Source: Hirundichthys speculiger
Lineage: Eukaryota > Chordata > Actinopteri > Beloniformes > Exocoetidae
Assembly: GCA_018398805.1 (NCBI GenBank)
Contig: JAGFBZ010000857.1
Coordinates: 186,001 to 250,000, forward strand
Reading direction: 5' to 3'
DNA length: 64,000 nucleotides
Positions 34,868 through 45,807 of the stretch are shown here, piece after piece. The notes beneath the pieces are model-generated. The model saw only the letters and a program-made list of their open reading frames with translations, ran no database searches and had not been told where the DNA came from. How positions within the stretch are numbered: position 1 is the stretch's first letter; the number at the start of each line of letters is the position of its first letter. The position numbers were made by a program, and so were the translations under genes.

Positions 34868-35946
34868 CCGTATTGGCCCGAATACAGGGCGGTATTTTAT
34901 TCTAGAAATCATATTCTCTAAAATGTGGGTCATCTTATAATCAAGGTCTAGAGCAGCCATTCCCAAACTTCAGAATACCAAGGCCCAATTTGAAATGTGA
35001 AAAGTCTCTGTGGCCCACCCAAACCTTTAATCACAACTGTGATCAACATACAAGAGTAGAAGCTACGTTCTGATATCAGCGTAAGGGGTCAACAAATATG
35101 GTGACACTTTTTTTTTGAGACTATTAAAATAAGATGACAGTAGAATAATGCTCAACTGGTTTGTTTTATTACGTCTAAATATTTTTCAAATCAAGCCATA
35201 AATACTTTACAGTAATTCGAAGCATATTTTAAAAAAAAATTGAGGATTTAAAACATTTGTTTATTTTTATTGACCGCTCAAGGCCCACCTGCAGTACCAC
35301 GACAGCCCACCAGGGGGCCGCGGCCCACACTTTGGGAATCACTGGTCTAGACTTTTCTGTTATCGTTACACATCTGCGCCACTAGATGGAGCCACACCAA
35401 AGTAACCAGTAAGAATGGAGCATCGCAGTGAACACGTGGATCAGATCTGATGATAAACGGAGGAACCAGGTGACCAACTCAAAGAGGTTTGAAAGTTTTG
35501 TTGCAGTCCAGAATTTGTTTTTTACAGACTGAATTATTATTGTTGTTCTTGAAACCGAATATAACTCGACTGATGGTTCTGCAGTTATTGACATCATTAA
35601 TGCAGTTATTGAACTACATAGTTGTTGCTGATTCACTGAGTCATAGTCTCAGATTTTAAGAGAATAAAGTCTATTAAATACCTTGATCTTAAATAACATG
35701 AAACCTGACACGTTCCTTACCTTAAGTATGGTACCATACTTTCTAAAAAAGATAAAATCATTAAAATGTTTAACAATACAGCAGGATGTTATCGCTATGT
35801 GAGTTTTTTATATAGTAAATGTACAATAAAAAGTTATTTTATGAATAACTTTATTGTTTTTATCATATTTTTATTTTCCCAAAATTATATTTGAAAAATA
35901 GATGTCGTTTTATAATTAGAGTCATCCTATATTCAGGACAATACAG
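34868..35946. mobile_element. DNA transposon inserted in GATA microsatellite, carrying a nested hAT
   Basis: Ends CCGTATTGGCCCGAATA and, reversed, CTGTATTGTCCTGAATA; TA flanks both sides, with GATA repeats beyond (34848-34865 and 35972-35994). Without the nested element and one target copy the length is 680 bp. It carries the ~200-bp module shared with 28007-28882. TA flanks suggest Tc1/mariner type, but TA is abundant in the GATA tract. Confidence 0.65.
34954..35344. mobile_element. hAT-type MITE (CAGYRATTCCCAAA ends), nested
   Basis: 391 bp, CAGCCATTCCCAAACTTC to CACTTTGGGAATCACTG. Flanks GTCTAGAG (34946-34953) and GTCTAGAC (35345-35352) match 7/8. No coding. Confidence 0.82.
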
Positions 35947-35995
35947 TAGCTAACTAGCTAGCTAGATAGCTAGCTAGCTAGATAGATAGATAGAT

Positions 35996-36752
35996 ATGGG
36001 ATATGTAGTCATGAGCAAAAGTTAGCATCCCTCTTTTTTCAGTTAATTTTTTTTCTTTATGTAAATACTTGATAAAAATATTCCACAGTCAATGACCACC
36101 ATTCTTTGGTAAGCTTGTTTTCTCCTGTTTAGGTGTTGATGGTGGTTCATGTCTGAGTTTTCTGAATGCCATTTCTATTTCATTCAGCTGATTTCTTCCA
36201 TTTAGCTCACAGCCACTGACTCCTGTTTCTGCCTATGTTTCCATCCCATTTTACTGCACTTTCGATTTTAAGGCGTGTTGCTTTGAGCTTCACATCCTGA
36301 CACTTTTGACATCTTCCTCGGTCTTCCTTTATGCTTTCCTTTTACAACCTTACCATTTTGTTTGCACTTTTCAAATTTCTAGATACTGAGAGAGACCAAC
36401 ATCTTTTTCCATGCTCCATGCTGAATTACAGACATGACAGAGTTATATAACATATTTTTTGGCAGACTGGTCTTTTGTTGGGGCCTTGTTTCCTGTCAAT
36501 CAGCCTGGTGCAGCACCTTGTTCAGCTCTGCAAGCACTATTTTTTTTCACTGCACACTCATTTGCATATATAGACTTGTGCAGGTATTCGTTGACATGGT
36601 GATTTCATAATTGCTTTTTCCTATTTGAGAGATTCTACAGTTTTGTTTTCCTCAACTTGAATCGTTAAAAGTACCATTTAATTACTGGAATTTCATTGAG
36701 ATTTTTTTTTCAGGCATGTTTTACACAACCCAAAGGTATATTGCACAGTATT
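35996..36752. other. Intergenic or old transposon interior
   Basis: Sequence such as GAGCAAAAGTTAGCATCCCT resembles transposon ends and continues across the MITE at 36761 into 37010-37430. No frame survives, so it is left unassigned. Confidence 0.35.
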
Positions 36753-36760
36753 TTGTGGAA

Positions 36761-36983
36761 CAGGGGTGGGCAACTCCAGTCCTTGAGGGCCTCTGTCCTG
36801 CAAGTCTTAGGTGTTTCCCTGCTTCAGCACACCTGATTCAAATGAATGGGTCGTTAATGGTCCTGTGCAGACCCTGATGACAAGCTGGTGGTGATCCATT
36901 CATTAGCATCAGGTGTGTTGTGGCAAGAAAACATCTAAGACATGCAGACAGCTGCCCTCAAGGACTGGGATTGCCCACCCCTG
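36761..36983. mobile_element. Small hAT MITE, CAGGGGTGGGCAACT type, copy 2
   Basis: 223 bp, CAGGGGTGGGCAACTCCAGT to GGGATTGCCCACCCCTG; flanks TTGTGGAA (36753-36760) and TTGTAGAA (36984-36991) match 7/8. The interior (CTTAGGTGTTTCCCTGCTTC...) is shared with the copy at 5877-6100. Confidence 0.88.
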
Positions 36984-37086
36984 TTGTAGAACCTTCAGCA
37001 ACAATAATCTGAAGTTTCTCTATGTTGTCAGTCTTTAACACCTTTGATGAGATTTGCCCCACTCTGTTATGCAATATTTTGCTTCT

Positions 37087-37240
37087 ATCTATCCACCCAC
37101 CCATCCATCCATCCATCCATCCATTATCTATGCCTGTTAAATCCTCTGCAGGGTCACAGGGATCTGCTGGAGTCTATCCCGGCTCTTTTCAGGTGAAAGG
37201 CAGGGGTCCACCCTGGACAGGTTGCCAGTCCATTGCAGGA
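37087..37240 (+). repeat. Dispersed (CCAT)-family repeat
   Basis: CCAT tract (about 37095-37124) followed by CCTCTGCAGGGTCACAGGG, GGAGTCTATCCCGGCTC and TTGCCAGTCCATTGCAGG; same order as 46146-46455, 3' truncated. Confidence 0.75.
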
Positions 37241-37283
37241 CCAATATTTTGCCTATTAAGCTTATTCAGGGGAGTTATTTCTC

Positions 37284-37302
37284 TAACCCTAACCCTAACC
37301 CT
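37284..37302. repeat. Interstitial telomere-like repeat
   Basis: Three consecutive CCCTAA-type units (TAACCCTAACCCTAACCCT). Too short to imply a fusion point. Confidence 0.8.
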
Positions 37303-37450
37303 GTCTCAGCCGTTTTGTTGTAGATTTGGATCATTGTCCTGTTGCCCATGACCCAATTTTAGTCAAACGTTGTCTGTTGGGGAAATGACCAGACATATTC
37401 CCCAAAAATAACATTGAGGCCCACTGTTGGTTGAAAATTGCATCAGGTCA
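37303..37450 (-). pseudogene. Tc1-like transposase remnant, C-terminal part
   Basis: On the minus strand the DNA resembles the WVMQQDNDPKH...KSTTEWL region of Tc1 transposases, but frames are broken and the PKHTS part is lost. It could belong with the fragment at 39070-39430, the gap being filled by later insertions. Confidence 0.4.
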
Positions 37451-37576
37451 CAGTGACCTGTTTTCTCAGTATCTAACGTAGAAATCTATGTGGGACATCA
37501 GTCAGGCGCCATGGCGAGGGTTTGTCTGAGGCTGGCTGAGGAGAATATAGGCTCAAGGCTCAAATATACCGATAAC

Positions 37577-37992
37577 TAGGGCTGTAGCGATACACTAATC
37601 TCACAATACGATACGATACATGGTATTCGGCTCACGATACGATATATATCGATATTTATCTTACAATACATTTACATCATTTTCCAAAAGATTTTGATGG
37701 GACAAAGGGATTTTGGTGACATCTTGTGAGTGTTCCAAAGACTTTGAATTGATTGAACTGAAATATGGCTGACAGGCAACTTGCAAATGCTGGACAAAAT
37801 GAATAAAAGATTTGTTGAGAAAAATAGTTTCATTTATTTAAACAGTGCAAATTGTTGCTCGCAAGCTTTTAAAGGTGGGACACGGGGGTTTTGAAAGAAG
37901 CTTAGAATATCGATACCTGCAGCCGAAAAATCGATACTCGATATAAAATATCGATATATATATCGCAGAATCGATAAAATCGCTCAGCTCTA
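37577..37992. mobile_element. hAT-type MITE, TAGAGCTGAGCGAT family, copy 2 (inverted)
   Basis: 416 bp, TAGGGCTGTAGCGATACAC to AAATCGCTCAGCTCTA; flanks CCGATAAC (37569-37576) and CTGATAAC (37993-38000) match 7/8. Reverse orientation to the copies at 3954 and 50660. Confidence 0.92.
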
Positions 37993-38216
37993 CTGATAAC
38001 GAGTGGTTAAAAATGACTGCGTGTCCTTGGCTTCTTGTCTTGTACGCTGCTGTGAGTGCCTGACCATCTCTGCTGTATACAATGGAGATTAAATTTTACT
38101 TGCGCCTCTGTCCGATTGTCCAGTCAAGTTGTTTAAGTTTTGTACAATTGCCTCACCAGAACTCACTAATAATTGATAAACTATTATACCTTAATAGTGA
38201 AAACTTAAACAACACT

Positions 38217-38651
38217 TTTGGCGACTCTGGGTGGGCCCTTCGCAGAGGGACTCTGTTCAAGGCCAGGGGGCCAGAGACCACTTGAGAGCTGTTTCAGGAA
38301 CACTAAACTCTTTCCACGGTGGTGGCCGGTGAGCAGAACGAGCACTGTTCCTGGTGTGATGGAGGCTCGCAGCTTCCTCTTGTGCTGGCTGAAAGGCTTC
38401 TTCTTTCTTCGGTTTCGGGGAACATCCTCTGTCGGGTAGTAGCGGGGCATCTCGTCCATTCTTGTCTCCTCCTACAGTTTTAACAACATGTGGCCTGGGG
38501 TTTCACCTTAATCTTTTTCTCCATCTTTGTCTCTCTGGTCTTGGTCTTCCTCTTGTACATGGCCCGGCGGGCGTACATGGCAGAACGGGGGTACGCCCTG
38601 GGCCAGAACCAGACTCCGGCTCCCGTGCTTCTTCTTGTCTCCCTCTGCCAT
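38217..38651 (-). pseudogene. rpl6: rpl6 processed pseudogene, 3' truncated
   Basis: Derived from 60S ribosomal protein L6. From the ATG at 38651 the minus strand reads MAEGDKKKHGSR, then in a shifted frame SAMYARRAMYKRKTKTRETK, then [40 protein letters not shown] and [10 protein letters not shown], then shifted again [14 protein letters not shown]. The parts form one uninterrupted stretch, whereas rpl6 genes have introns, so it arose by retroposition. Small deletions, a stop after KVKPQATCC and loss of the last third show it is dead. No poly-A remains because the 3' end is missing. Recognition rests on recalled family sequence. Confidence 0.9.
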
Positions 38652-39065
38652 CTTTGCATAGTCTTCTAGACACTAGAATCCCTTCAATACAGAGAGTTCA
38701 TGATTCATGTTCATAGACTCAGTAGGTGTGGGTGTTGACTCGGTGCTGATTGGGTATCTTGGAAGCAGGAGATGACGTTCGGTCCACTTCTTATCCCTTT
38801 AAACTTTGAATCTCTTGTTCTTCTTTTGCCACCATTGTTCTGTATACAGACATAGCAAACAAAAACACAATATTAATCTCAGCTCCGTCACTCTACAAGG
38901 GGACGCAACAGCTGCAAGGCCCGCGGACGAGTCCGGCCCTACAGTACAGTTTTATCCCGGACCCCTGGTCATGGAAACGTTGCTGAAGAGGACACAGCTG
39001 GGGTCCGACACCGAAATGCAGACAACAGCGGAGGGAATCAAGCTAAAGGTCGGCTTAGTTAAACT
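38652..39065. other. Unassigned sequence
   Basis: Lies between the rpl6 pseudogene and a Tc1-like remnant. The plus strand at 38886-39078 is open and GC-richer but shows no known domain. Confidence 0.4.
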
Positions 39066-39069
39066 TTCC

Positions 39070-39430
39070 ACTTCCTAACGTCAACTTTTCCAGGTCCTGT
39101 GACTGCAGTAGAGTAATCATCACCTCTCCACCACGGTGCTTGACGGTGGGTATGAGGTGTTTGTGTTGATTTGCTGCATTTGATTTTTTTGTGCATTATG
39201 GCCAGAAGTCTCCAATTATACCTTTTTGCTATCCAAAGGACATCATTCCAGAAGCCTTGTGGTTCGTTTAGATGCAACTTTGCAAACCCAAGCCTTGCTG
39301 CCATGTTCTTTTAAGATGAAGAGACGATCTCCTGGGAAGTCACTTGGAAACCTTTCAGTCCCAAACAAGCCAATTTCTTTTCTATTTGTACTGTCATTAA
39401 AGATTTGTTCGCTAACTGAAACATTCTGAA
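39070..39430 (-). pseudogene. Tc1-like transposase remnant, central part
   Basis: The minus strand reads MAARLGFAKLHLNEPQGFW, NDVLW, then diverged THRQAPWWRGDDYSTAVTG, matching the order FAK.HL..P..FW..VLW...HGGG..M.W of Tc1 transposases. The first catalytic Asp region is degraded. Same family as 47075-47420 by its MAARL start and flanking words. Confidence 0.65.
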
Positions 39431-39434
39431 ATGT

Positions 39435-40225
39435 AACTCTTGGCTTTTTCCCCTGTTTTTATAATTATTGCATGACCTGAGGGTGGGGAATTTGTTATTT
39501 ATCAAAGGCCTGCACATCTGGATGGACTTTTTAACACTAAATACATCATGTTCGTCACTTCTCTCAGCCTCACTCTAATTGGTCACGAAATACGCTGACA
39601 TCAATCCAAACAAAAAGAGTGGTTGTGCAGTCAAAACGTCAATATGAGGCGTTGGGGAAGTACCAGAGTTCTATGACCCAGTATTTAACTCCAAATGGCT
39701 TTTTCACAGCATAAGAAACTTTTGGCAGCTGCTTATTTTGACTCACTTTGGCATGGTTGATGAAGTGTGACATCTGATGTCTGAATAACCGGTCGAAGAA
39801 ATTGCCTATAATGAGAAATCTACTGCTTGAGAGACAAATGCCATTAAGTTCCAGTTCCAGCTATTTGCCTGCACTGCTGGTGCCACACTGGGCCCGACAT
39901 GCTGGGAGGACCTGTGTCTCCAGTCAGTTATTCTAACATCAACCTTTGCTTGTGTTTTTGGAGGAAAGTGTGATAAAGGAAGAATCTTGGCGCTACGTGC
40001 AGGTAGGAAAATGTATCATGCTTGACTGTTCGTAAATCCATCAAATAAGCTCTAAAGTAACTTCATTAATTGGCCACCATTAGCTGTTGATGAAGTATTT
40101 ATTCCATGGGTTCATTTGCTTTTTCATCCAGCACTCTGAATATTTAATGGATGTGTTCAGTGAAGACACAAGATCGTTTGTTTGTTACCTCCTTCAGTAA
40201 ATTGTGTTTGTCTATTATTGTGACT
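39435..40225. other. Intergenic, no gene recognised
   Basis: AT-rich sequence, no repeat or RNA gene recognised. Confidence 0.55.
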
Positions 40226-40230
40226 TGGAT

Positions 40231-40372
40231 GAACATCCATCCATCCATCCATCCATCCATCCATCCATCCTATTCAGGGTGGTCATGGGGGTCTGCTGGT
40301 GCCTAACCCAGTTGTCTTTGGGTGAAAGGAGGGCTGAACTCTGCACAGGTCACCAGTCCATTACAGGGCAGA
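40231..40372 (+). repeat. Dispersed (CCAT)-family repeat, short copy
   Basis: CCAT tract 40236-40270, then TATTCAGGGTGGTCATGGGG, GGTGAAAGGAGGGC and CACCAGTCCATTACAGGGC. Confidence 0.65.
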
Positions 40373-40605
40373 TGAAGATTTGATCACATTTTACAACAAA
40401 CCAGAAGATACCAGTCTTCATGGACTTTTTTTTTTTGCCATGTCAAGACAAATCAAATTTGCACACTCCTTGATCAGGTCCAGCTCTCAGCTGGCTGGGT
40501 CCAATGGTGCAGAGTGACCAGGACAAATGGTCATCTTCAGACACTTCTGATTTTAGAGACTATGCAGTGTGCATCATCATTTTTTCCCTGATCTTTTCTG
40601 GACAC

Positions 40606-41010
40606 GTTTATTTCAGTTCAGTTCAGCTTTATTTGTATAGTGTTTATGACAATCCAAAATTGTCTCTTGGTGCTTCTCAGAGACCCAGAGCGTGACTCGA
40701 GCAAATATTACTAAATATTATGTAAAGAAACAATGGCAAGTAAAAAAGTCCCCTCATGGGAGAAAAACCTTTAAGCCAAACAGTGTCAAGAAAAAAACTC
40801 CCCTTTAAGAGGAACAAACCTTGAGCCGGACCTGGGTCATGAAATGAAAATGAAATGAAACGAAAAATACTTTATTAATCCCAGAAGGGAAATTTAACAT
40901 TGTAATGTAATCATAAGGGGAGACCTTCCTGCTGAAGACTATCTGGGTAAAGGAGGAAGGAGACAGGACAGAGAGGATGGAGGACAGAGAGAGGAGAGGC
41001 GCAGATAGAT
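40606..41010 (+). repeat. Dispersed repeat (TTTAAGCCAAACAGTG family), copy 2, with LINE-tail insertion
   Basis: Same order as 22410-22762: CAGCTTTATTTGTATAGTG, CTTTAAGCCAAACAGTGTC, CCTTTAAGAGGAACAAACC, GACAGAGAGGATGGAGGAC. Between 40838 and 40915 an insert with AATACTTTATTAATCCCAG looks like a LINE 3' tail. Confidence 0.65.
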
Positions 41011-41087
41011 TGGCTATATTATATAGGACAAAATATATACAAATAACAGTAATTATCTGTTAGTTGAAGAACTAAGAATTCCAAATA

Positions 41088-41818
41088 CAGTGGTACCTCT
41101 ACTTACGAAATTAATTGGTTCTGGAAGTAGTTTCGTAACCTAAAAATTTCGTAAGTAGAGATGCGTTTTCCATGTAAATGCCCTAATCCAAGCCCCCCAA
41201 AATTTGAACATAAATTTTTAATGAATTATAAATAATACATGAAATTACATAAAACCTGTAAGAAATACATGTTAGAACTAGAAAAGCACTCGGAGAGCAC
41301 AGACCTCCACTGAGCGCAACAATTATCGAAAATTTGAAAGTGATCCAGAATCCAGTATTTCTTCCGGATCACACCCAAAATGAAAACAGTTTTTCCTCTT
41401 CACATTTCTGACAACTCCTGAATATTTCATCAAAATCTATCCATAACTTTTTTGAGTTATCTTGAACACAGACAGACATAAATGCTGGCAAAAACATAAC
41501 CTCCTTGGCAGAGGTAACAATTGTTCGTTTACCTGGGTTGCAATGTTACGCTCATACAGACAAGAGGCCCTCCTAGCCAATGGGATGCCAGGAAGATGCT
41601 AAGCGATAGCCAATGGCAGAGCAGCTTGGACGCACCGCTTTCAAACCGAGATACAGATCCGACAAGTATGTTTATGTTCTGTAAACTCTGGGAGCTGAGA
41701 GTAGCAATTCTCTATTTTTCTGAAATTTATTTCATAACAAGAGGCAATATTTTCCCATTGAGATGTTTCATAACCTGAAAATTTTGTATGTAGACGTTCG
41801 TGAGTAGAGGTACCACTG
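41088..41818. mobile_element. Tigger/pogo-like MITE with TA target duplication
   Basis: 731 bp, inverted ends CAGTGGTACCTCTACTTACG and CGTGAGTAGAGGTACCACTG, with TA on both sides (41086-41087, 41819-41820). This end sequence is typical of Tigger elements. An unrelated block at about 41278-41520 (AGAAAAGCACTCGGAGAGCA... CCTCCTTGGCAGAGGTAA) looks like another dispersed repeat nested inside. Confidence 0.8.
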
Positions 41819-41824
41819 TATTTC

Positions 41825-44495
41825 TATTCTTACTGGTACATTGTTATTGCGTGAAGTACAGAGATGACCATATAAACAGATGTAGGCAGCAAACACAAGA
41901 GAAGAACGGTCACCACTCAGCAGATCATGTTGGTGTCTCCCTGCAGCGTAGGTCTATAGCAGCAGCACTATGACGAGGCTCTGTTCCAGTCTTGGCCTCA
42001 GCCATTCCTATAACTGCAGTTAATTTTTCACAATGGTTGGTTTGGATAGCTTTTTTCCCTTAACAAATAAAATCATCATTTGAAAACTGCTTTTTGTATT
42101 CACTCAGGTTATTTTTTGTTTGATATAAAAATTCATCTGATGATCTGAAACATGCAAGTGTGACCAAGCGGTCAAAACAGAAGAAATCCGTCGGGGAGCA
42201 AATACATTTTCACAGCACTGCTGTATGTGTAGGCTTACGTCCCGTTGCCTCTTTGCCTGTCTTCTTTTTCCTACGCTCATGGAGCAGTTTCCATTTTGTC
42301 TTTTAAAATGACGGGGTCCCGGCGGGGCCCACTGTTGCCGGGGCCACAAATGGAAGTTAACAAAATATGTTGTCGTGTGCATTCACTTGATAACATGATC
42401 AACCAACAAGTTCTCATCTCTATATGAAGCATGCCCTGTTCGACGGCAGATGCATCTCTGCTGCTTATGACGATAATAAGAAGCATATCTCTGGAAAAGA
42501 GATGTGACGCCTGCGCTGATGAGCAAGAGCAGGAATTTCCCACAGGAGGCCTCGTACGCTGCAAACCTGAGTGAAAACTTTGAACCGCTGAGCTTCACTT
42601 CATTTGTCGTGCCGCTTCACACTGCGAGGGTATTACCTGCAGGTTAAACTCTCCTTGTGATTTCCCATGTCTTCAGATTGTATTTAACAATGGTTAAAGT
42701 CCCGGCTGGACAAACGCACAGTGCATGTGACAGGCACTGACTGCCTTGTGGTTTGCTGACAGTCTCTGCCACGGTCATTAAAGACACTCATCCACGACAG
42801 GGCATACTGTATGCTATTATTAGCTCTTTAGCTACTTCTCTCAGAACTAAAAACCAAGACATGCTTTTGAAGAAGAAAAAAAAAATATCTGGAAGTAAGA
42901 TAAGCCAGGAGTTGAAATAAAAATAAAAGAACCCTCTTCTTTTTATGAAAAGAAATGCTTTGTTGGAATTGAGAAAGTAACTCAAAGGCAGAGGGAGATA
43001 ACTAAGAGCACTGCTGTTTAAATTTTTCTCAGAAAATGGTATCCCATGTTTTGTCTTGCCTTTGAGCAGGCAAAAACAGGAGTAAAAAAAGGAAATGGGT
43101 TGACTTTGTAATGTTACAAATTTCATGGTATGAAGAGACTTTTCATTATGCAACTTCAAAGACTGCTAAGGGGAAAGAAGCTAAAGTGGAGACCCAGTGT
43201 CCTTTGCATTCGTCTGGTGTCAGAACATAAAAGAAACAAAACCATGACCTCACAGTCACTTGAAACAGACCAAAGATGTGACCTGCATACAATGCCATGC
43301 TCAAAATCCATTTTCATTTTAATAAGATTATCCATGTGTGACAGCTGCAAGCAAATTCTCTTGAAACTTCACTTTCTGAGGTTTTATATGGGTTGTGTTG
43401 TAGAGAGAATTCAAGAAGAAGAAATTATCCAAAACAATGAGCCCAACTCAACCCAGAGGGAAGAAGATCTTTCTGAAAAATATAAAATATAATCCTCTTC
43501 AGTTCCTGCTGATTTTGGTCTTTAAGTCTTACAGATGGAGGATGTTTTAGGAAGATGATAGCTTTGAGTCCTAAAACAGAACCATTTGCAATTTGAAATG
43601 TCAGTCATTAACTGTTCCTATTTAAAACATAAATGTTTTATTTGAAATGAAACTAAAATGTATTTAAAAGTATTGATTTTGATTGTGAGCACTACGGATT
43701 TATCAGGACCAACAGTATATTTCACGTCTAAGCTGGAGCCTGTCCAGCAGTCACTGGTGAGAAGAGGGGCACACCTATAGATTGTATATGAAAAACTGGA
43801 CAAATCCTCCATGATGTTACCCACAGTTTCTATTTATTTTCACAGAGAGCATTTAAATTCTCTCTTTCCTTGTACTGTGACGTTCCATGCTGTAAACAGG
43901 TGGAGCTGAAGGAAAGCTGAGAAGCTGATAGTTAGTTCAGTTTGTTATTTCAGCTTGGCTGTCTTAGCTTATGCTAACTTATTGATACTAATTAATACTA
44001 CTTAACACTCCTTTTGATCAAATCTGTCCAAACATCTTCATTTTAAGTGTTGCAAAGTAACGGCTGGAGCTGAAGCAAGGACTAGCAGAGCTCGGTTGGG
44101 ACTCTCCGGTTGCCAGCTGTGTATTTCCTGCTCGATGCCCGGGAATGGACCTGTTGCAGTTGGGCAAGTGTGACGCCATCAGCCAGCGAGTTGGGCCATA
44201 ATTGATTGCAGGTCCCAGCAGCCTTGCGCTTGTTAGGGTCCTGTAATGATCCTCCGTGGGTGCCAACTCCTTTAGCTAAGCCACTCTGGAGGCGCTGCTG
44301 GCAGACGTCTGCACTTTCACATCACAAATGTTGTTTCAGGGGTGAGATCAGAAACGACCGCTGTGAATAGCTAACGCAGGTTTCCACAAGCTGCCTGCTG
44401 CTTAGCGAAGAGTCATTCTGAGACCCTTCCAGGCCAACCTACAGCCAGTGCAATTACTACAACACACAACCACAACAAAGCATATTCTCTTCAAA
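41825..44495. other. Intergenic, no gene recognised
   Basis: Longest stretch here without a recognised repeat. ORFs up to 123 codons (42788-43159 minus, 43130-43492 plus) overlap on opposite strands, are low-complexity or lack domains, and I treat them as chance. Confidence 0.55.
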
Positions 44496-44576
44496 ATATG
44501 AACGATTGTGCTCTTTAAGGTATTCAGTAACAGCTCAGAAGCTCCGCCCAGGAGTCAATATATTGCTTAACACTAA

Positions 44577-45807
44577 GGGCCTGATTTACTAAAGGTTTGC
44601 GTGCGTAAAAACGTGTGCAAACTTGACACCACCCGCAAACCAATGCGCAAGCTGATTTACTAACAGCGTGCAAAGAGGACTGCGCCTCTCAAATGAGCAA
44701 AATAGCACACGCTGTTCATTTAGTACTTTTGCTCTGATGAATAAACAATATGGGGCGTACCCGCCAGAAAGCGCAAAATACTGGGAGGGGAAAATGCAAA
44801 TAGGTTCATTTACCACGCGCAATGAGATTTACCAACCCTGAAAGTAATTGCGGGGATTGTGATTGCGTCTGTATTTAATACGTTCGAAAGGAAGGTGCTA
44901 ATCTGCCCAGCATTACGCACCGATGGCTGCTGTTATTGTGGCAAGGAGGCGACATCGCCAAAATCAAAGAATACGCAGAGAGAGAGAGTCTTTCGGACTC
45001 GTGTAAATTTGTTTGGAATGAATGAAAACCAGATAGTTGAAACTTAAGGGCTGATTTGGAGCCGGTCACAAGCACATGCAAAAGGAGAAATATTTTATTT
45101 GAATGTTAAATCGAGTATTATTCAGCAAAAGGTTGCCACAGGAGGCACATTCATTTTTTTATTTGTGATAATAATAAATCACGTGTTTTCATGGAGAAAA
45201 AAGTGTTTCTTATTGTGCGCCTACCTTGTTCTGCAGTTGGCTCTAGCGTGTCATACCCCAGTATATCTGCTCCTCGCAGAAGGTGAGCTGCACCTGCTGC
45301 GCAATCCTGGTTAGAGGCATCTCCTCCGCAGGCCCTCCACCTGTCTGTCTTGTTTGCCGAAGTTTTATTAAAGGCCACTTTTTCTTTAGTTCTTCGCCTT
45401 ATATCTTGCCACCTTCTTTTAACCTCATCTGCCGTTCTCCTTATGTTACCAACTGTATTTATTCTATCACAGATTTTCTCCCATATTGCGTTTCTTTTGG
45501 TAATGTTTAAATGTCTTTGCTGTAGTTCATGAATGTGTTTATTTGCCTCTTCCACTAATATCTCTAACTCCAACTCATCTAATTTCATTTTGCGCTTGCG
45601 TCTATCCTGCTTTCCATCCAGACTCTCCATGGCGCAAACCTTAAGACACGCAACACCTCATTTAAATACTGCGGTTTGCACCCGTTATCAATTGCGCGAG
45701 CATTCTTAGTTGATCACCCGCAAAACACACAACAACAGCACGCGCAAACTTTTTCAGTGCACGCGCAATTTAGTACTCTTTATTTAGGATCTTAGTAAAT
45801 CAGGCCC
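44577..45807. mobile_element. PIF/Harbinger-type element carrying only a Myb/SANT gene
   Basis: 1,231 bp with perfect 16-bp inverted ends GGGCCTGATTTACTAA (44577-44592) and TTAGTAAATCAGGCCC (45792-45807), plus many subterminal TTTGCGCG-like words. Flanks are TAA and TTA, consistent with a diverged 3-bp TWA target duplication. Contains the ORF 45151-45630 but no DDE transposase, so it is non-autonomous. Confidence 0.85.
45151..45630 (-). CDS. Myb/SANT-like DNA-binding protein of a Harbinger element
   Basis: 159-residue ORF, intact from ATG to stop. Harbinger transposons encode a transposase and a separate Myb/SANT-like protein that binds the ends and brings the transposase to the nucleus; this resembles the latter (NAIF1/MSANTD-like family). 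After a basic start (KQDRRKRK, 7-14) residues 17-85 form the helix-rich Myb/SANT-like domain with ELEILVEEANKH, Trp50 in NAIWEKICDRIN and Trp74 in VKRRWQDIRRRTKEK. The rest is low in known motifs. It reads away from the right inverted end. With no transposase gene here it is probably a relic, though no disabling change is seen. Activity cannot be judged. Confidence 0.8.
   Translation of the reverse strand: MESLDGKQDRRKRKMKLDELELEILVEEANKHIHELQQRHLNITKRNAIWEKICDRINTVGNIRRTADEVKRRWQDIRRRTKEKVAFNKTSANKTDRWRACGGDASNQDCAAGAAHLLRGADILGYDTLEPTAEQGRRTIRNTFFSMKTRDLLLSQIKK

Noticed and set aside
37087..37351. ORF with Ser-Ile-His-Pro repeats
   Set aside because: Translation of the CCAT microsatellite and a dispersed repeat.
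43130..43492. 120-codon plus ORF and 123-codon minus ORF beside it
   Set aside because: Overlapping, Lys/Phe-rich from AT-rich DNA, no domain.
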